DNA from: Lineus longissimus
Lineage: Eukaryota > Nemertea > Pilidiophora > Heteronemertea > Lineidae
Assembly (NCBI RefSeq): GCF_910592395.1
Contig: NC_088323.1
Coordinates: forward strand, 10,108,001 to 10,172,000
DNA length: 64,000 nucleotides
Reading direction: 5' to 3'
This document shows positions 1 through 13,100 of this stretch, piece by piece. A program made the position numbers and the translations under genes. Within the stretch, counting starts at the first letter, position 1, and the number at the start of each line of letters is the position of its first letter. The notes below the pieces were generated by a model. It made no database searches, was not told the origin of the DNA, and was given only the letters and a program-made list of their open reading frames with translations.

Positions 1-58
1 ATGAATTACAAAGCACCAAATATCTATACGGTGAGCACAATGGCCCCTGGCCGTTTCA
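1..58 (+). repeat. AGCTCACC-family element, 3' end only
   Basis: The window opens inside a copy of the family. GTGAGCACAATGGCCCC, the near-palindromic GGCC...GGCC hairpin and the terminal TTTCA (ending at 58) match the 3' ends near 45812, 59607 and 62231. Confidence 0.8.
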
Positions 59-3000
59 TTTAAGCCTTTTAGCAGTTAAATTGTCAATGTTTGACCGCGA
101 CGCATCAAAGAATGTGTCAAGTAGTGAAACTGAAATTCGGATATGATATACGGGTTAGTCTTGCGAGTAACTGGTGCGATTTATATTGGTGATTGACCAC
201 GGAAATTTTTTTTTAAATTGACAAGTTTGACACAAGTGGACATTTTTACCCATATCGGCCATTTTCACTCCAAATTTGAACCACCCCCCTATGGCCAGGT
301 TGTCGAAATTCAAAATTATTTTTTTTACCAAACAATTTATTTATATCTGTAGACTTGCCACAGCAAATATTTTTTCAATACCTCTCCAAATATGTACTTG
401 AGAGTAAAAAACATGCACTCGTCTAATTGATAGGCCTCGACCCTCCAACCCATGAATATTCATTAGTGGTCTTGTCTCTTAAGACCTCATTATCGCGAAC
501 ATATTGCCGTAGATAGAAAAAACAAAGTTGGAAGTCACTCTGCAGTGGCCAAAATCACTTTAATCTGCATATAAACAGAACAAATACTCAGAAATAAGAC
601 ATTTATCAGTAGTTTTGTGAGAAAAAAATGTGTAAAAAATCTTTAGGTTTGCTGTTGTGAAGACTTTGAACAGCGACTATCACTGAAAAATCCGCAATTT
701 TTTCACAATTTTTTGGGGAATAAACGCATTCTCATCGAAATCATTACGATTCTTTGGAAATGAAGGCTGATAATCATTTGATTAATATCTTGTATTGAGT
801 TTGGTGATCAAAAATGGGATCATCTCCTTCTCATGGCTGGAAAATACTTTTTAGGTGGCAATTTTTCATGTTTCGCTGAATCAATGGCACCTAGCGTCAA
901 GATGGGCTCACAAGAACTCATATTGATGAATCTACAACGTTTCAACCTAACCGAACAGTTATAGATGTGAATGAAGGAACTGGTACAGTAGCTAGTTGAG
1001 CAGGCTCCGAAATGTGAAACAGGGCTTTAGATTATGGGCGTATATACGCCCGTGGAAAAGAGCAATACGCCAGGTTTTCTGGGCCAAAAACGTATTGTGA
1101 CACCCCCTAAATGAACATCTGATATCAGCGTACGCTTTCTAATATATCTGAAGGTGTATTCTGAGTCCCAGTGTGTTTGGCGTCAAACTTAAAACTTTCA
1201 CCGCCCGCCCGCCCGCCTCACACTCCTCAGCACGGCCGGCTCTTGATAGACAGTCTGTCACAATTAGTTCCAAAACCCCCCGCTGGCACTACTCTACCTT
1301 GCCCAAGTCCTGTTAATCATGCGGCTGGCCAATGAACGATGTTGCATGTACAGCTTTATGAATGAAAATGTTTTACTACGATAGTAGCTGACCATATTTG
1401 GCAGCCGGTGAAGTCATCCTAGTGGCACGTGCCTTGAGTGAGAGCTGTGATTGGTTACTGAATCTCAAGGTTACTAGTATTGAGAATATCTAATTACGAA
1501 TTCTGCCCGGCAGTGCCACTAACGAGGAACTCGAGTACCAATCTGTCATGCTTTGGCTCCATTGTTTAGGGGCTTTCATTTTGGAATTCAGGGGTTCCCG
1601 TCGGCTTTCCAGCTGTTGAAATGGAGCATGAATAATGAAGCCTGGAACAGCCATTATCAGCTAAGACGATGAGGTGGCGAAATAGGACAAGCTCTACACA
1701 TACTCTGTGGTTCGAGATGCAAGGGAACTTTGGATCACAACATGCATTGCATAACATAACATGCATTGCATAACATGAGTTTATACTTCCAACCTTAGGA
1801 AATTGGAAGTATCTGTACGCCCAGCCTGGGATAATACTGACAAGTTGGGAGTATTTGCAATGCCAATTAAAACTCCAAACTCCCAAAATGGTGCATCAAT
1901 GATGTTAAGGAAGTACTTGACTTCCTGACCAAAAAAGTTATCTAAAGCTCTGGTGAAATGCAGCATTGTTAAATCCTGTCACTTAAAACAGAGCTTCTGC
2001 ACTTGATGGCAATTGGATGTGGATGAGGGGATGAACACACTACACACACTGCAGTGCGAGCACAGTTTGCAGTGGTTTCTTGTAATATAGCCAACCATCA
2101 GTGGGGTGATACTGTCAGTAGTGACAGTACTTTATAATTATTGCCCACCACGGAGTGTAACATGCCGAATGTCGCCTAGCCAGGAGACATGGCAAAATGT
2201 CGTCCGGCTGGAGCGGGCAACATTGTGAATACCACACGGTCACGTGACGTGTATCAGCCAATCATATTCACAGAATCTCACTTGAGGTATGTGATTACTA
2301 AATGTCCACACTCTCCTGGGGCATCTGTGGGCATGGCAGTCACCCATTGTCTTGGCAGAATCATTACCACCAAAGGGAATGCTGTCACAACCAGGGAAGC
2401 AGACTAATGACAAGGCCGTCCTTGACAACCACACAGATTTCAAGTACAATAAAGGGCAAAGGCCAAATTATTTTTTTATTTCATCTTTTATTTTTGTTAA
2501 TTTTATATATTGTACCCTCCATGCAAAGCAAAACTTGAGGATAGTGATGGGAAAATTTATTCCAGAAATTGTCAGCCGGAAATGTCAGCACTCCAGTCCA
2601 AACCAGAGTGAAAACAGTGCACAATAATATTCAATATGTTCACAATATTCCATTCATTTAAAAAGGTTGAACCATTTTGAACAGTCCTCTTGCACCTTCT
2701 TTATCTGACATGTCTTCCTATCTGAGGTTGCTATCACTGCATTGACTGTCATGACTGTACATACACTCTTTCTATGCTTCAAGAAAGACTTGAGTAAAAG
2801 AAAAAAACCTTTAAACACCTGAAATTAGTGAAAAGATAAAGTTAGTGGTATACCATAGGCCATATAATTCTAGCTTCATCACAAATGTCGGGTGTCACTG
2901 CATAAGAGTAAGTTCAAGGCTATTGACCATAACTTGAACAACTCAATATTAAGAATAAGGAGGACAGACCACGAATATTCACGAAAATAACTCAAATATC

Positions 3001-3622
3001 GTACTCATTCTGACTTCTACCCCATCTTTTTTGGGACACCCTGTTTAGGAAACCATTGTGAAACGCACGTGAATTGCCGCAAACGGCTTGATTGACATCA
3101 CGTGATCAAAACGTCATCAAAAATTAATGAGATTTCTAAGAAATATCACCAAATTTTAAAATACCAAAAAGAGAAATTTAGGAAACCGGGTGCCCCGATG
3201 TTTACTGAATTTATTACAGATGGGTCAATCACTGAAGATATCAATTCATGAACTGTCTCCTCAGGGCAGGATATTTTTGTATTCAGCAAAAATTGCGAAC
3301 AAAATATCATCTCCCGAAAAATCGATCAAACTCATTGATTTTGCTTGGATTTGATGAAATAAACACCAATTTTTTAATTCAAAAACTTACAATTTCACCA
3401 TTTTCACCAAAATCTCTCTGATAAGTCTCAAATACTACAGAGGTTTTAACATCTGCTCCATGGCGGGAGTTGGTGTCAAGTTTTGATCAATAGATGACAG
3501 GACCTGTGCTCGGATGAGAAAAATGCTTTCGGAGCGCTGCGAACGGAGCTGCGCCGAGGAATGACTGGCAGCCATTTTGGTTGAAAATCTGAATGATCAC
3601 TCAGAGTCAGAACCTGTGTAGG
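59..3622. other. No recognised gene; AT-rich flank
   Basis: No coding exon or complete transposon recognised. Small structures only: the 16-bp perfect palindrome GGGCGTATATACGCCC at about 1036-1051 and an 8-bp stem-loop TACTGTCA/TGACAGTA near 2110-2128. Missing 5' exons of the FAM117-family gene could lie here or before the window. Confidence 0.5.
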
Positions 3623-3838
3623 TCACTAGGTGATTATGCCCCCGCTCAACGAAGTTGAGATGGGGGCATAATGTTCTTGGCTGGTTTCCGCGTCCGCACT
3701 CTATTCCGCTCTATAACTCAGGAACCGCTTGTCCGGTAGACTTGAAATTTTTATGGTGTGAAGGCCTAGGGTCTCGAAGGTTCCCTATTGATTTTGGGCC
3801 AAAGCCCAAATCCAAGATGGCCGCTAGGCCACCATATT

Positions 3839-5309
3839 CAGCCTTCTCCACGGGCCATTCAATCGGGGCGCCCCGCCCCGATTGAATCTGAAATATACGA
3901 AGTCCGCCCCGATCAAATTTTGCCGCCCCAATCAAAAAGTACGCCGCCCCGATTTATAACCTGCATCGCAATTTTGTCTCCCCCAGAAAAAAAACGAAAT
4001 TAGAAGCCCGGAGATGCATCTGATAAACGAATAAAACCTGTATGCCACCCTTTATACTGTGCAGTTGTGTCGGGACGGACGGATTTCCTTCCCGCCGGCC
4101 TAAACTTGCGCATCGCGAACCCACTCCTGACAGAAAATCAATAATTTATGGCGCAGAAAACCTCGGACGGAACACGGCGACCAATGAAATAATTGCGCGG
4201 CAAACCTTATTAGCAACCTTGGAAGTGGCACACTCACTGTCTTTCTCCAGCGTAACTTGTTCTATATAATTCCCTCCTAGTCCTCGAGGTCTCCGGCAGT
4301 CACGTTAATCGCTATTAGGCGACGTGGTTATCGTCAAAATTTACCAGCACTTCACTTTGAATACAGCTCAACGTGCTAAATTTCGCACCACGCATGCACG
4401 GAAAAACCGAACCCTGACGATAATTCCCGAGACAAATATGGTCATCGTACGCTGCTGACCAATCACCTCGAGGAGCGGGAGTATACATGTCATTGACGAC
4501 GGGCTCCACGCTCCACAACCAGATCGAACAGTGCGCCGTGAATGCAAGCCGCTGACCTCGGCGGCGGAGAGTCAGTAGCCTTCTCTTTGATCTGGCACCG
4601 CATCCACTAAATTATTTATTTCTAACTGAGCGGCGGCGAATAAGCTGTCCTAATTTCACGTCAATCATCGACACACGCGATGCTTGGATGGGGCTACGCA
4701 CAACGAAATCAGCGGCTCTAGTGTTGAGATCGGAATAGGTCTTAAATGCTGGTGACGACGGAGGAAATTGCGCGCGAATTCATTGATTCGTTTGCATGGG
4801 TCTGCCGATTTGTGAGCATGGATACTTGTCAGCTGAGCAGGGTCAATCGTCACTGATTATCAAATAGATATTAAAGGCCTACGCAGTCCTTTTCTCTCGT
4901 TGTGTCTGCTTGTAAGCGGTGCAATGTAAGTCTAGCTAAGCGATTTTTTCAGCTTACTTCAGTCTTAGTTGATTGAGGTTGCCGATCAACATGCTACCAG
5001 CTTTGTTATCTCCAAATTTTTGAAGCTCTACGTATTTTATTTATAGTGAGATGATTAAAGATGATATTTTACAACCGAAAAACGGCATTATTCAAGCCTA
5101 AACTGCCGCACGCATCGCCAGGAAATCTGCGCTCCAGATGCCGGGAAATCACGTCTAAGCCATTCTAGAATTCAAAATTTTCTGGGGGAGGTCCCCCAGA
5201 CCCCCGCTCGGGAGCGCGCCTGCGGCGCGCATCACCGACTTCGTCGGCGAAAGTATCAGTGATCGGGGCTAAACCGCCCTGATTAAATTAAGACCTGTGG
5301 AGAAGGCTG
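3839..5309. mobile_element. TIR DNA transposon, non-autonomous, 6-bp TSD
   Basis: Perfect 13-bp terminal inverted repeats CAGCCTTCTCCAC / GTGGAGAAGGCTG, with CATATT directly repeated at 3833-3838 and 5310-5315. Inside the left end is a 13-bp hairpin (ATTCAATCGGGGC and its complement, 3857-3888) and a tandem motif close to CCGCCCCGATYAAA at about 3903-3955. The flanks join into a continuous Helitron interior. Superfamily not assigned: a 6-bp duplication with a CAGCCT end does not match a family I can name. No transposase is visible. Confidence 0.8.
5181..5247. repeat. Row of four short perfect hairpins
   Basis: Stem-loops follow each other: 5181-5200 (9-bp stem, TCTGGGGGA), 5205-5216 (5-bp, CGCTC), 5214-5230 (7-bp, GCGCGCC) and 5235-5247 (5-bp, CCGAC). 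They sit in the right subterminal part of the 3839-5309 transposon. Confidence 0.8.
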
Positions 5310-5402
5310 CATATTGGTTTTTTGCATTCCGCCGCCTAACTATAGAACTGAGTGAGTGATAAACCTGAAACTTCAGTGGTGTGATGCTCTAGTGTAGGGG
5401 AG

Positions 5403-5612
5403 GTGCCCATTCCATCTCCATTGCATACTGTGATCGGCGGAGATTTCAACTACAACCCACTCGAAGAACGTCTTCAAGTGCCAGAACACCCCCTCCATTT
5501 ATTTCAACAACTCATCAAGGAACCTACAACACTCAACTGCACACTGTTAGATCACATCTATATCAAGTCGCATCCTGATGAAATACATGCAGGAGTGTGC
5601 AGAACATACTAA
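5403..5612 (+). pseudogene. Endonuclease/exonuclease/phosphatase-like fragment
   Basis: An open frame of 69 codons reads IGGDFNYNPLEERLQ, then FQQLIKEPTT and TLLDHIYIKSHP. GDFN and LLDHIY spacing resembles the C-terminal half of an EEP (APE-like) endonuclease as found in non-LTR retrotransposons and fused to Helentron replicases. The frame stops before a catalytic SDH motif, and nothing upstream extends it. It sits inside the Helitron, so it could be part of the element or a relic it captured. Confidence 0.5.
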
Positions 5613-5689
5613 AGCTACCACAACCCAGTCTACTATACGTTCAATCAGTAATAGAGTGGCCACTCGGCATCCCTTGGAAGCAACTCCTC

Positions 5690-6135
5690 CACTTCGACCA
5701 CTGCCTCCACAGCTGCTACCAGAACACCAGCTACAATACCCATCCAATTGATGTTCCTCAGCTCCCACCTCAGCCCAACACACCAACCCACAAATTCGGC
5801 TTCTTCCAAATAAAGCAATGGCGGACGAATGCCCAAGAGCTGTAACAAGCAAACCGTTTCCACTGTGACGACTGCCTTGATCCACAGCTGCTCTCCGAAC
5901 ACCGATTACGATGCCAATCACCGCTTTAAGGCTGATTACTCCACCAAGGACACTTCTTTCCACTGTAACCACCTCCAGAGCTGCTCTCAGAACACCAGTT
6001 ACAGTGCTCATAATCAGTCCTTTCATGGCTGATTACTGCAACAAGGACACGGTTTTCACCATGACCACTGTCTCCAAAGGTACTCTCCAAACCCAACTTA
6101 CGATGCCCATCATCAGTCCTTTCATGACTGGTTGA
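5690..6135. repeat. Degenerate ~95-bp minisatellite
   Basis: About four diverged copies of a unit containing CCACTG, AGCTGCT, AGAACACC and ATCAGTCCTTTCATG-like words; successive unit starts near 5700, 5864, 5959 and 6060. Open frames here in several phases are a by-product of the repetition. Confidence 0.6.
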
Positions 6136-6157
6136 TGAAAACTTGTCACACTACATA

Positions 6158-6664
6158 CCGTATTTATGCGCATTTTAGCACATGCGCTTATAAACAAAAA
6201 TCGCTTGTTTTAGGGTATATATTCAGCCTTCACTTTGCCCGATTATAAACGCATGTGCTAATATTTTTCGGAGATGTCATCGTCACTGCATCGAAGGGAG
6301 GCTGCATGACTTCTAATAACATGCTGGAAGAATACGTGAACAAACTGTCACAGTCCCGTGCTGCATGCTTCCATGTTTAACCCCGCTAGTACTCTAGCAT
6401 GTTAACTCTGAATACCGCGCACTGCCACATGAAAGGCGAAGAGAAAGACACTTTTAAGCAGCAAAACACACAACTGCTGTTCATTCCAGGTGGAATGACC
6501 CCCCTCCTGCCACCAATCAACACGCACATCAAGAACATTTTTGTTCAATTATTAGCGCACTGCGCTTAAACTGCGCTTAAACTGCGCTTAAACTGCGCTT
6601 ATAATTGAATTTAACTGCACCCTCAGTAAGCGCGTGCAGTGCGCTAAAATGCGCATACAGTAAG
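6158..6664. mobile_element. MITE-like element with 15-bp inverted repeats
   Basis: TATGCGCATTTTAGC at 6165-6179 is perfectly inverted at 6643-6657. Subterminal TTAGCACATGCG is inverted again near 6250. The 11-bp unit CTGCGCTTAAA is tandemly repeated about 3.7 times at 6560-6600. No clear target duplication, so boundaries are approximate. Confidence 0.55.
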
Positions 6665-6994
6665 CAGTAAGCAGATTACTACCAGTATAAGCACTTAAAT
6701 TCATTTCCTTCAACCTACCCAACATTAAAAATATGCCCACTCAGCGGGGGCATACATTGCGATTCACACGAATCGCGTTATGTCTAGTTGATTTCCTGTT
6801 GTCACTTTTCGAGTGTACTTGGTCCTAGCCACTGTTGGTACTGAAATGAGTGCTTGTTTACTTTTGCATTTAATTCTGGAACATTTTGATGGCACACTTC
6901 AATTGGTGAAAGTTCTGATATCCTGGGGTTTGCCACCAGACACATGACGTTTACTCCTTATCTTACGACGCTAGTTTGCACTTTCTCTTTTTAG

Positions 6995-7143
6995 TTGAAA
7001 GACCAAAAGCTATTCGATCAAGTCCATCGCCGGCCATCCGACGGACTGGTTCCTTGGATGCTATTGCTGGTCCTTACTTAACAGGACAATGGCCACGAGA
7101 AAGTATGTTCAGCCAACCTGGAATGACCGACAAGTCCACACAG
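6995..7143 (+). CDS. FAM117: FAM117-family exon ([20 protein letters not shown] core)
   Basis: Acceptor ttttag precedes 6995 and donor gtaagc follows 7143. The exon starts with the last two bases of a codon and ends on a codon boundary. It encodes [20 protein letters not shown] and the [11 protein letters not shown] block, the most conserved N-terminal signature of the family. Confidence 0.9.
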
Positions 7144-10100
7144 GTAAGCATGGTTCGATCAAGCAGGCACTACCCTCTGTGTATCATGTTCGTATGATCT
7201 TCCCACAACACTCTTTGACCTGTTTTTCTATCGGGTGGATGAAAAAATGCACCAGTATTTTAAGGGTTGATAACTGGTAGAGGTAAGATATCCAATTCTA
7301 TGGCAATTAAATTTGGTGAATGATAAGTCCTGATTATTCATTAGATCAGTCTAAATTTTGCTTGATGATATAAGATGTATGGCAAAATTAAAATCATGCA
7401 AATCCTGATAAAATTTCATGTATTTACCATACAAATTTACAAACCCACATTTTTCCACAGTCGGTGCTGATTTTATTGTGTTCAAGTTATGACCCCCCCC
7501 CCCCCCCCAAAGAAATGCCAGTCAAAATGTCAGAATCTTTGCTTGGGAGTCCTACATATCCCTTGGCGAAAACCAGTTATCCACTGAGCCACCATTCTGC
7601 TGCCCTACTGCCCTGAGGAGCTTATAAACGTCTTGTGACCATTTTGGACTGTTTTTGACAAGTTGTTTTTCAATTGGGTGTCTAACACCAAATTTTCAGA
7701 ATGAGCATAGAAATACATGAGCTACTTATAAATCAAATTTAACTACTGTCGAGTATGGATTCAACGATTTCTAATCTACATCTACTCATTACACTCTGAA
7801 GTTCGGCAATTTTTTTGTCCACCTGATACAATACAGTATTCCAGTTGGCTGTCTGGTTAACCCTATAACACCTGGAGGCGCCCGATGACGTCCGCCGCCG
7901 ATCTCACTGGAGGCGCCCGATGACGTCCTAACACCCATATTCGAATTTCGCGCGCTAAGCTACCGATCTCCTTCAGAGCGCTGCCTAATATTAATCTATG
8001 AAACTAAAGCTTTCAAATGCCCGGATGAACAATGGTTGTTGCTGTAGAAGTTTTTGAGATATTTGACGATTAAGTTTTTCTTTCTCTTAAAGCCAGTAAA
8101 TGCAGGTTGGACATTTGAATTGCTAAAATGGATCGTTTGTTTGATTCCGATTTGGATGTACCCTATCTAATAGGAAATTTCATCTTCTTTCAAATAAACG
8201 GGACTTGTAATACATTATTTGGAAGTTCACCTATGTCATTTTGTGAAAAACTGGACCCACCGCAAAAAATGTGATTTCCAGGTAAAATCGTCGGGGCCTA
8301 GGGGAATAAGTACTTGTGCTGGCAGTGGCTCTAGGTGTTATAGGGTTAATATGAAAATTCTGAAAAACAAAATGCTGTCTATGGCAAGTATATCTGTGGC
8401 TTGGACTCGAAGCCAGAGGTCGAGAGGTCCCTGGTTTGAGACTTGAGGCATTTTGGTTAGAGGATAGGTTACAGGATGTGTAAAGTTTTGATAACCATGC
8501 GCAGTTTTTATAACCCTATCCGGCCTATGTGCACTGATCGGCAGACATCGGTAAAAAAAAAAAAAAAAACCACAAAAAATTAATTTGAACTTCACCAAAA
8601 TCAAGGACAGTGTACAAAAGACCTACTTTTATGAGATTCACAGTACTTGCCTTGACCTTTTATAACCTTGAAGAGTGTATTTTGAGAAAGATTGCGAACG
8701 ATGCACGAAAGAAATATCGACACTTTCATTGTTGCTATTTCTGACGTCATAAATTTATTCCTCGCGTCGAGGACTTTTGGGTGGTTGCGACGTCATCACA
8801 TTGCCGCCAACTAAAAAATGACGTCTCTTCACGTCACAGAGGTTTTTTTGGTAAAAAAATGACAAAAAATAACCTTTTAATCGTCATTTCTTCGATATTT
8901 CTTATAAACCCCAACTTGTTGTTGCAGACGCCCGAGGAGTGGGATGAAGCAGACAAGGACAAAAAGAAGAAACATAAGCGATCTGCATCAGTTGGCAATG
9001 GTGATCAACAACTGGCAGCAGTAAGTCAATAGGTTTTGAAATGGAAATGTTTTGAAAGTCGAGCAAAAGAAGAGTCACTTGGCATGTGTGCTCTTGCATA
9101 GGAAGGACCATCTTTCTTGGAGCAAACCCTAATGAGGTTAAAACGCCTTGAGGTGGTGAATTAACAGTTTACTCTCTTTACCTGAAAATGTGTGCGAGGT
9201 AATGATTCACAAAGGTCATCCCAAGTGGGGAATAAATGCATTCTCCTGAACACCTCTGGCTCTGTTCACAGCCATGTCACATGTGCAACCAAGACCACCA
9301 TACAGTCTGCAATCTAGGTCATATTATATCCTTCGCCATACTATTGTATTGCCATAGTATTGTTATGCTCCTTTGTTTTATGTATATATGTTTCTTTGTA
9401 ATCAGTAATTGGGCTGGCGCAATCCCTGTTTGTTTGTCCTGCGGTCAGATCAGTTTACGACCAGGAGTTCAACTGTGTACAAGCCGTGTGAGAGCTGTGT
9501 GTTGACAATAATATTATACGTGTGTTTATCTCCGGAGTTTGTGTTTCGTCTCTTACCCATACTGGCGTGGTGGCACCTTTCATTCGAACCGGAATATCGC
9601 CTCTAACGTTAATAAAGGAGCAGAAAAGGAAAACGTCCTACGCAAACCCAAGGAAGGAAAAAAACAGTACGTATAAACTTTTGAACAATGCAACGTGCAC
9701 CGAAACAATGGTGCCTCTTAAAGACTGAGACAATAAACTCCTTTGAGAACTGGCGTCAAAACCCCCTATACACCCTTTCCCTAGACGGAAACTTTGCTCC
9801 ATTTCTGGCCGATGGAGTCACCTGGGGAAAGAAAACTCGAGCCGCGCCCCTGCGAGGATTCGAGGATGATCCGAACACCGTACCCGAAGCCAAACGCCTC
9901 ACAGGGCAACAAAAAGTAAATTATCTCGAACTGATGCTAGGACAAATTGCCAATTATTGCCCCATCATATCACGTAATACGATAGTTAAGAGTTTGGTGT
10001 CAATAGACAGTATTTGGCAAACCATCAGACTTCACTTCAGTTTTCAAACAACCGGAGCACATTTTATTGACTTCTCGGACATTCACCTTGAACCAGACGA

Positions 10101-13100
10101 ACGCCCAGAGGATTTGTACCAACGCCTCATGGCGTTCACGGAGGATAACCTGCTGAAGGCAAACGGCCTTTCACATCACGATGAACAACTCGGAGACAAC
10201 GAAGAACTGTCGCCATCTCTGGAAAACGTCATCACTCTCACGTGGCTCCGTCTCATTCACGTCGACCTTCCTAAACTGGTAAAGCAACGGTACGGAACCG
10301 AACTCCGTACACGAACACTAGCATCCATCAAGCCGGAGATATCGCAAGCTCTCGCATCTCTGCTTGATGAAATTTACACCAATGAAGGAGCCAAGGTCAT
10401 GCGCACCGCAGCCTACCAACACTCAAGAACGAAACCCGTTTCCAAGCGATCAGGATTCAAAACAACACGACGTAAAAAGCAGTGTCCTTTGTGCAAGGAA
10501 GCGAACCGCCCAGGTCAGAGTCATTTTCTCAGTGAATGTGTGTACCTGCCCGACTCTGATCGCAAATTCATGCTCAAATCTCGCCAAATAACCGGTATAC
10601 ATGACGATGGTTCAGAAAGTGACAGTGACAGTGACAATATCGAAATCAATCACACTGGCGCTGAAAGTTGCATCCCAGCAGTAAGCCGTGTTCAAGTTCG
10701 TCAATCTCCATACATTGACACATTTGTCCATCATCATGCGACACGCATCGTCGTCGACAGTGGAGCTACAGGCAACATGATTAGACTCTCAACAGCCAAA
10801 CGCCTTGGCGCGGACATTCGTAAAAGTTCTCAGTCGGCTCATCAAGCCGATGGTTCCTCACCTTTAACAATTGCAGGTGAGACAACGCTGACTTTTGTGC
10901 GCGATAAACACGAACTATATTTTGAAGGACTAGTTGTAGAGAACCTTGATGTAGAAGTGCTCGCGGGAACTCCTTTCATGAAATACAATGATATAACAAT
11001 CCGTCCCGCAAAACATGAAGTCATACTCAGTGACGGTACCACGTTCGTTTATGGCCCTCTAAGTAGGTCATCTAGTCGACACGCAGTACGCCAGCCCAAA
11101 TTATCCGCGCGCCACCCACAGCAACCACCGTTTGACATCCCAGAAAGCATTCCTAAAGATTCTGAATACGCACTTGAACCGCACGGACGGGCAACCGATT
11201 TGCAAGGGGAGATTTGGCCGCCCCCTCGCATCATAACTAGCGTCCCTCGAAAGATGCGCATTCCAAACCTAACCGCAGAACCACAAGTGGTCAAGCGTAA
11301 CGAACACTTTTGTCAAATCCGCCCCGTAATTGTCTCGGAAGTCGACCCAAAATATCACAATCTCAAGACTAACCACCCACAACCTGTACAAACTGAAAAA
11401 CACAGTGCTAATGTACAGCTTGACCCAGACAACGTACTCTCCTCAGACATCAGGTCAAAATTCCGCGCCGCCTTGGACGAGTATGACGATGTTTTCAACC
11501 CAATGTTTACTGGCTATAACGGCGCCTCTGGCCCATTCGAAGCCAAGGTAAACATGGGTCCTGTCCAACCTCCCCAGCGCAAAGGCAGACTTCCTCAGTA
11601 TTCCCGCGATAGGCTCACCGAACTCCAAAATAAATTCGACGAACTGGAAAACCAGGGGGTATTTAAACCACCAGAGGACATTGGTGTTTCCGTAGAATAC
11701 TTGAACCCATCCTTCCTTGTGAAGAAATCTAACGGCAACTTTCGCTTAGTAACCGCATTCGCTGATGTTGGACGCTATAGCAAACCCCAACCCTCCCTCA
11801 TGCCAGACATTGACTCCACACTTCGACAGATCGCTCAATGGAAGTATATCATAACCACTGACTTGACCAGCGCTTTCTATCAGATACCAGTCAAAGCATA
11901 AAACTTGTATCCTCACCGATAGCAAGCCTTGTGCCCAAGCGTTCGAAAAGTTGTGCAGGGGAGAATTCTCAGCCAGTCCAAGGGTAGCCACCTTCTTGTC
12001 CACCGCCAGCAGGTATCAGGTCACCATACGTCACGTATCAGGCTCGTCCATCCTTCAGTCAGACTTCGCCAGCCGCAACGCCGCTAAATGCAAAGATCCG
12101 ACTTGTCAAATATGCACGTTCATCAACAAAACGAAGTGTCAGTCGTCCGACAAATTAACATACAGGACATCATCTCGGGACGCTCAAAGCTTCCTTTCAC
12201 TACCAGATCCCAAGGCACAAGACCGTCCAAGAAGTTGACAAATGTCAAAGACGTCAAACGCTATCTCAACAGCGTCACCATAGCTAACGATGGACTACTA
12301 GTCATTCCACAACACGAACCACTTGCCCCAGCACGTGAACGAATCGTGGTACCTAGACAAGTACTTGATGGCCTCCTCACTGCACTACACATTCACCTAT
12401 TCCATCCTTCCATGTACCAGATGAGACAAGTTGTCAATCGCTATCTCTTTGCCTTAGAGATGGACAAAGCCATCGAACGTACAACAGATAGTTGCCACGT
12501 CTGCGCGTCTCTTCTCAACACCCCACATACCGTGATTGAGCAGACCACTACAGAACCACCAGACACCATCGGCTCATCATTCGCCAGCGATATCATCAGG
12601 TCATCCTAGTTCTGAGAGAATGCATCACATCATTCACCAAAGCTTCACTCATCGATAACGAACGTCATGACAGCATCAGAGACGCCCTTATTTGCCAGAC
12701 ATGCGACATTCGTCCCCTCGACGGCCCTCCTACAGTAATACGCACGGATCCAGGCCCGGGATACAGAGCATTAGTTGACGACAAGTTACTCGCGAAACAT
12801 AGACTATCCAACGAGGTTGGCCGCCCGAAAAACCTCAACAAAAATCCATTCGCAGAAAAAGCAATCCAGGAACTGGAAAGGGAACTCCTAAAATTCGACC
12901 CAATGGGTGGCACCATGTCTAAAAAAACGCTTACACTGGCCTTAGCTAATCTTAACAGCCGCATTCGTTCACGCGGCTTATCTTCACGCAAGATGTGGTC
13001 ACAACGCGACCCATTCTCTAATAAGCTAATAAACTTGTCTGATCACAATCTCATTATGAAACAGCATAGTGAGCGTGTATCAAACCATGTCTACAGCGAA

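Larger units (their letters stand above)
3623..6787 (+). mobile_element. Helitron, non-autonomous, with internal insertions
   Basis: The 3' end is diagnostic for Helitrons: a perfect 7-bp stem GCGATTC/GAATCGC (6759-6776, loop ACAC), then seven bases and CTAG at 6784-6787 followed by T. Near the 5' side a long hairpin begins TATGCCCCC (about 3636-3671), and a candidate TC terminus lies at 3623. The flanking base there is G rather than the expected A, so the 5' boundary is less sure. Between the ends lie a nested TIR transposon, an endonuclease-like fragment and minisatellites. No Rep/helicase coding is seen. Confidence 0.6.

Noticed and set aside
4900-4930. GCAATGTAAGTCT as donor of a missing first exon of the FAM117-family gene
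   Set aside because: No upstream frame with family-like Ser/Arg-rich sequence, and it lies inside the 3839-5309 transposon.
5547-6026. 159-codon minus-strand frame, Val/Gly-rich
   Set aside because: Lies across the ~95-bp minisatellite; repeated units keep several frames open.
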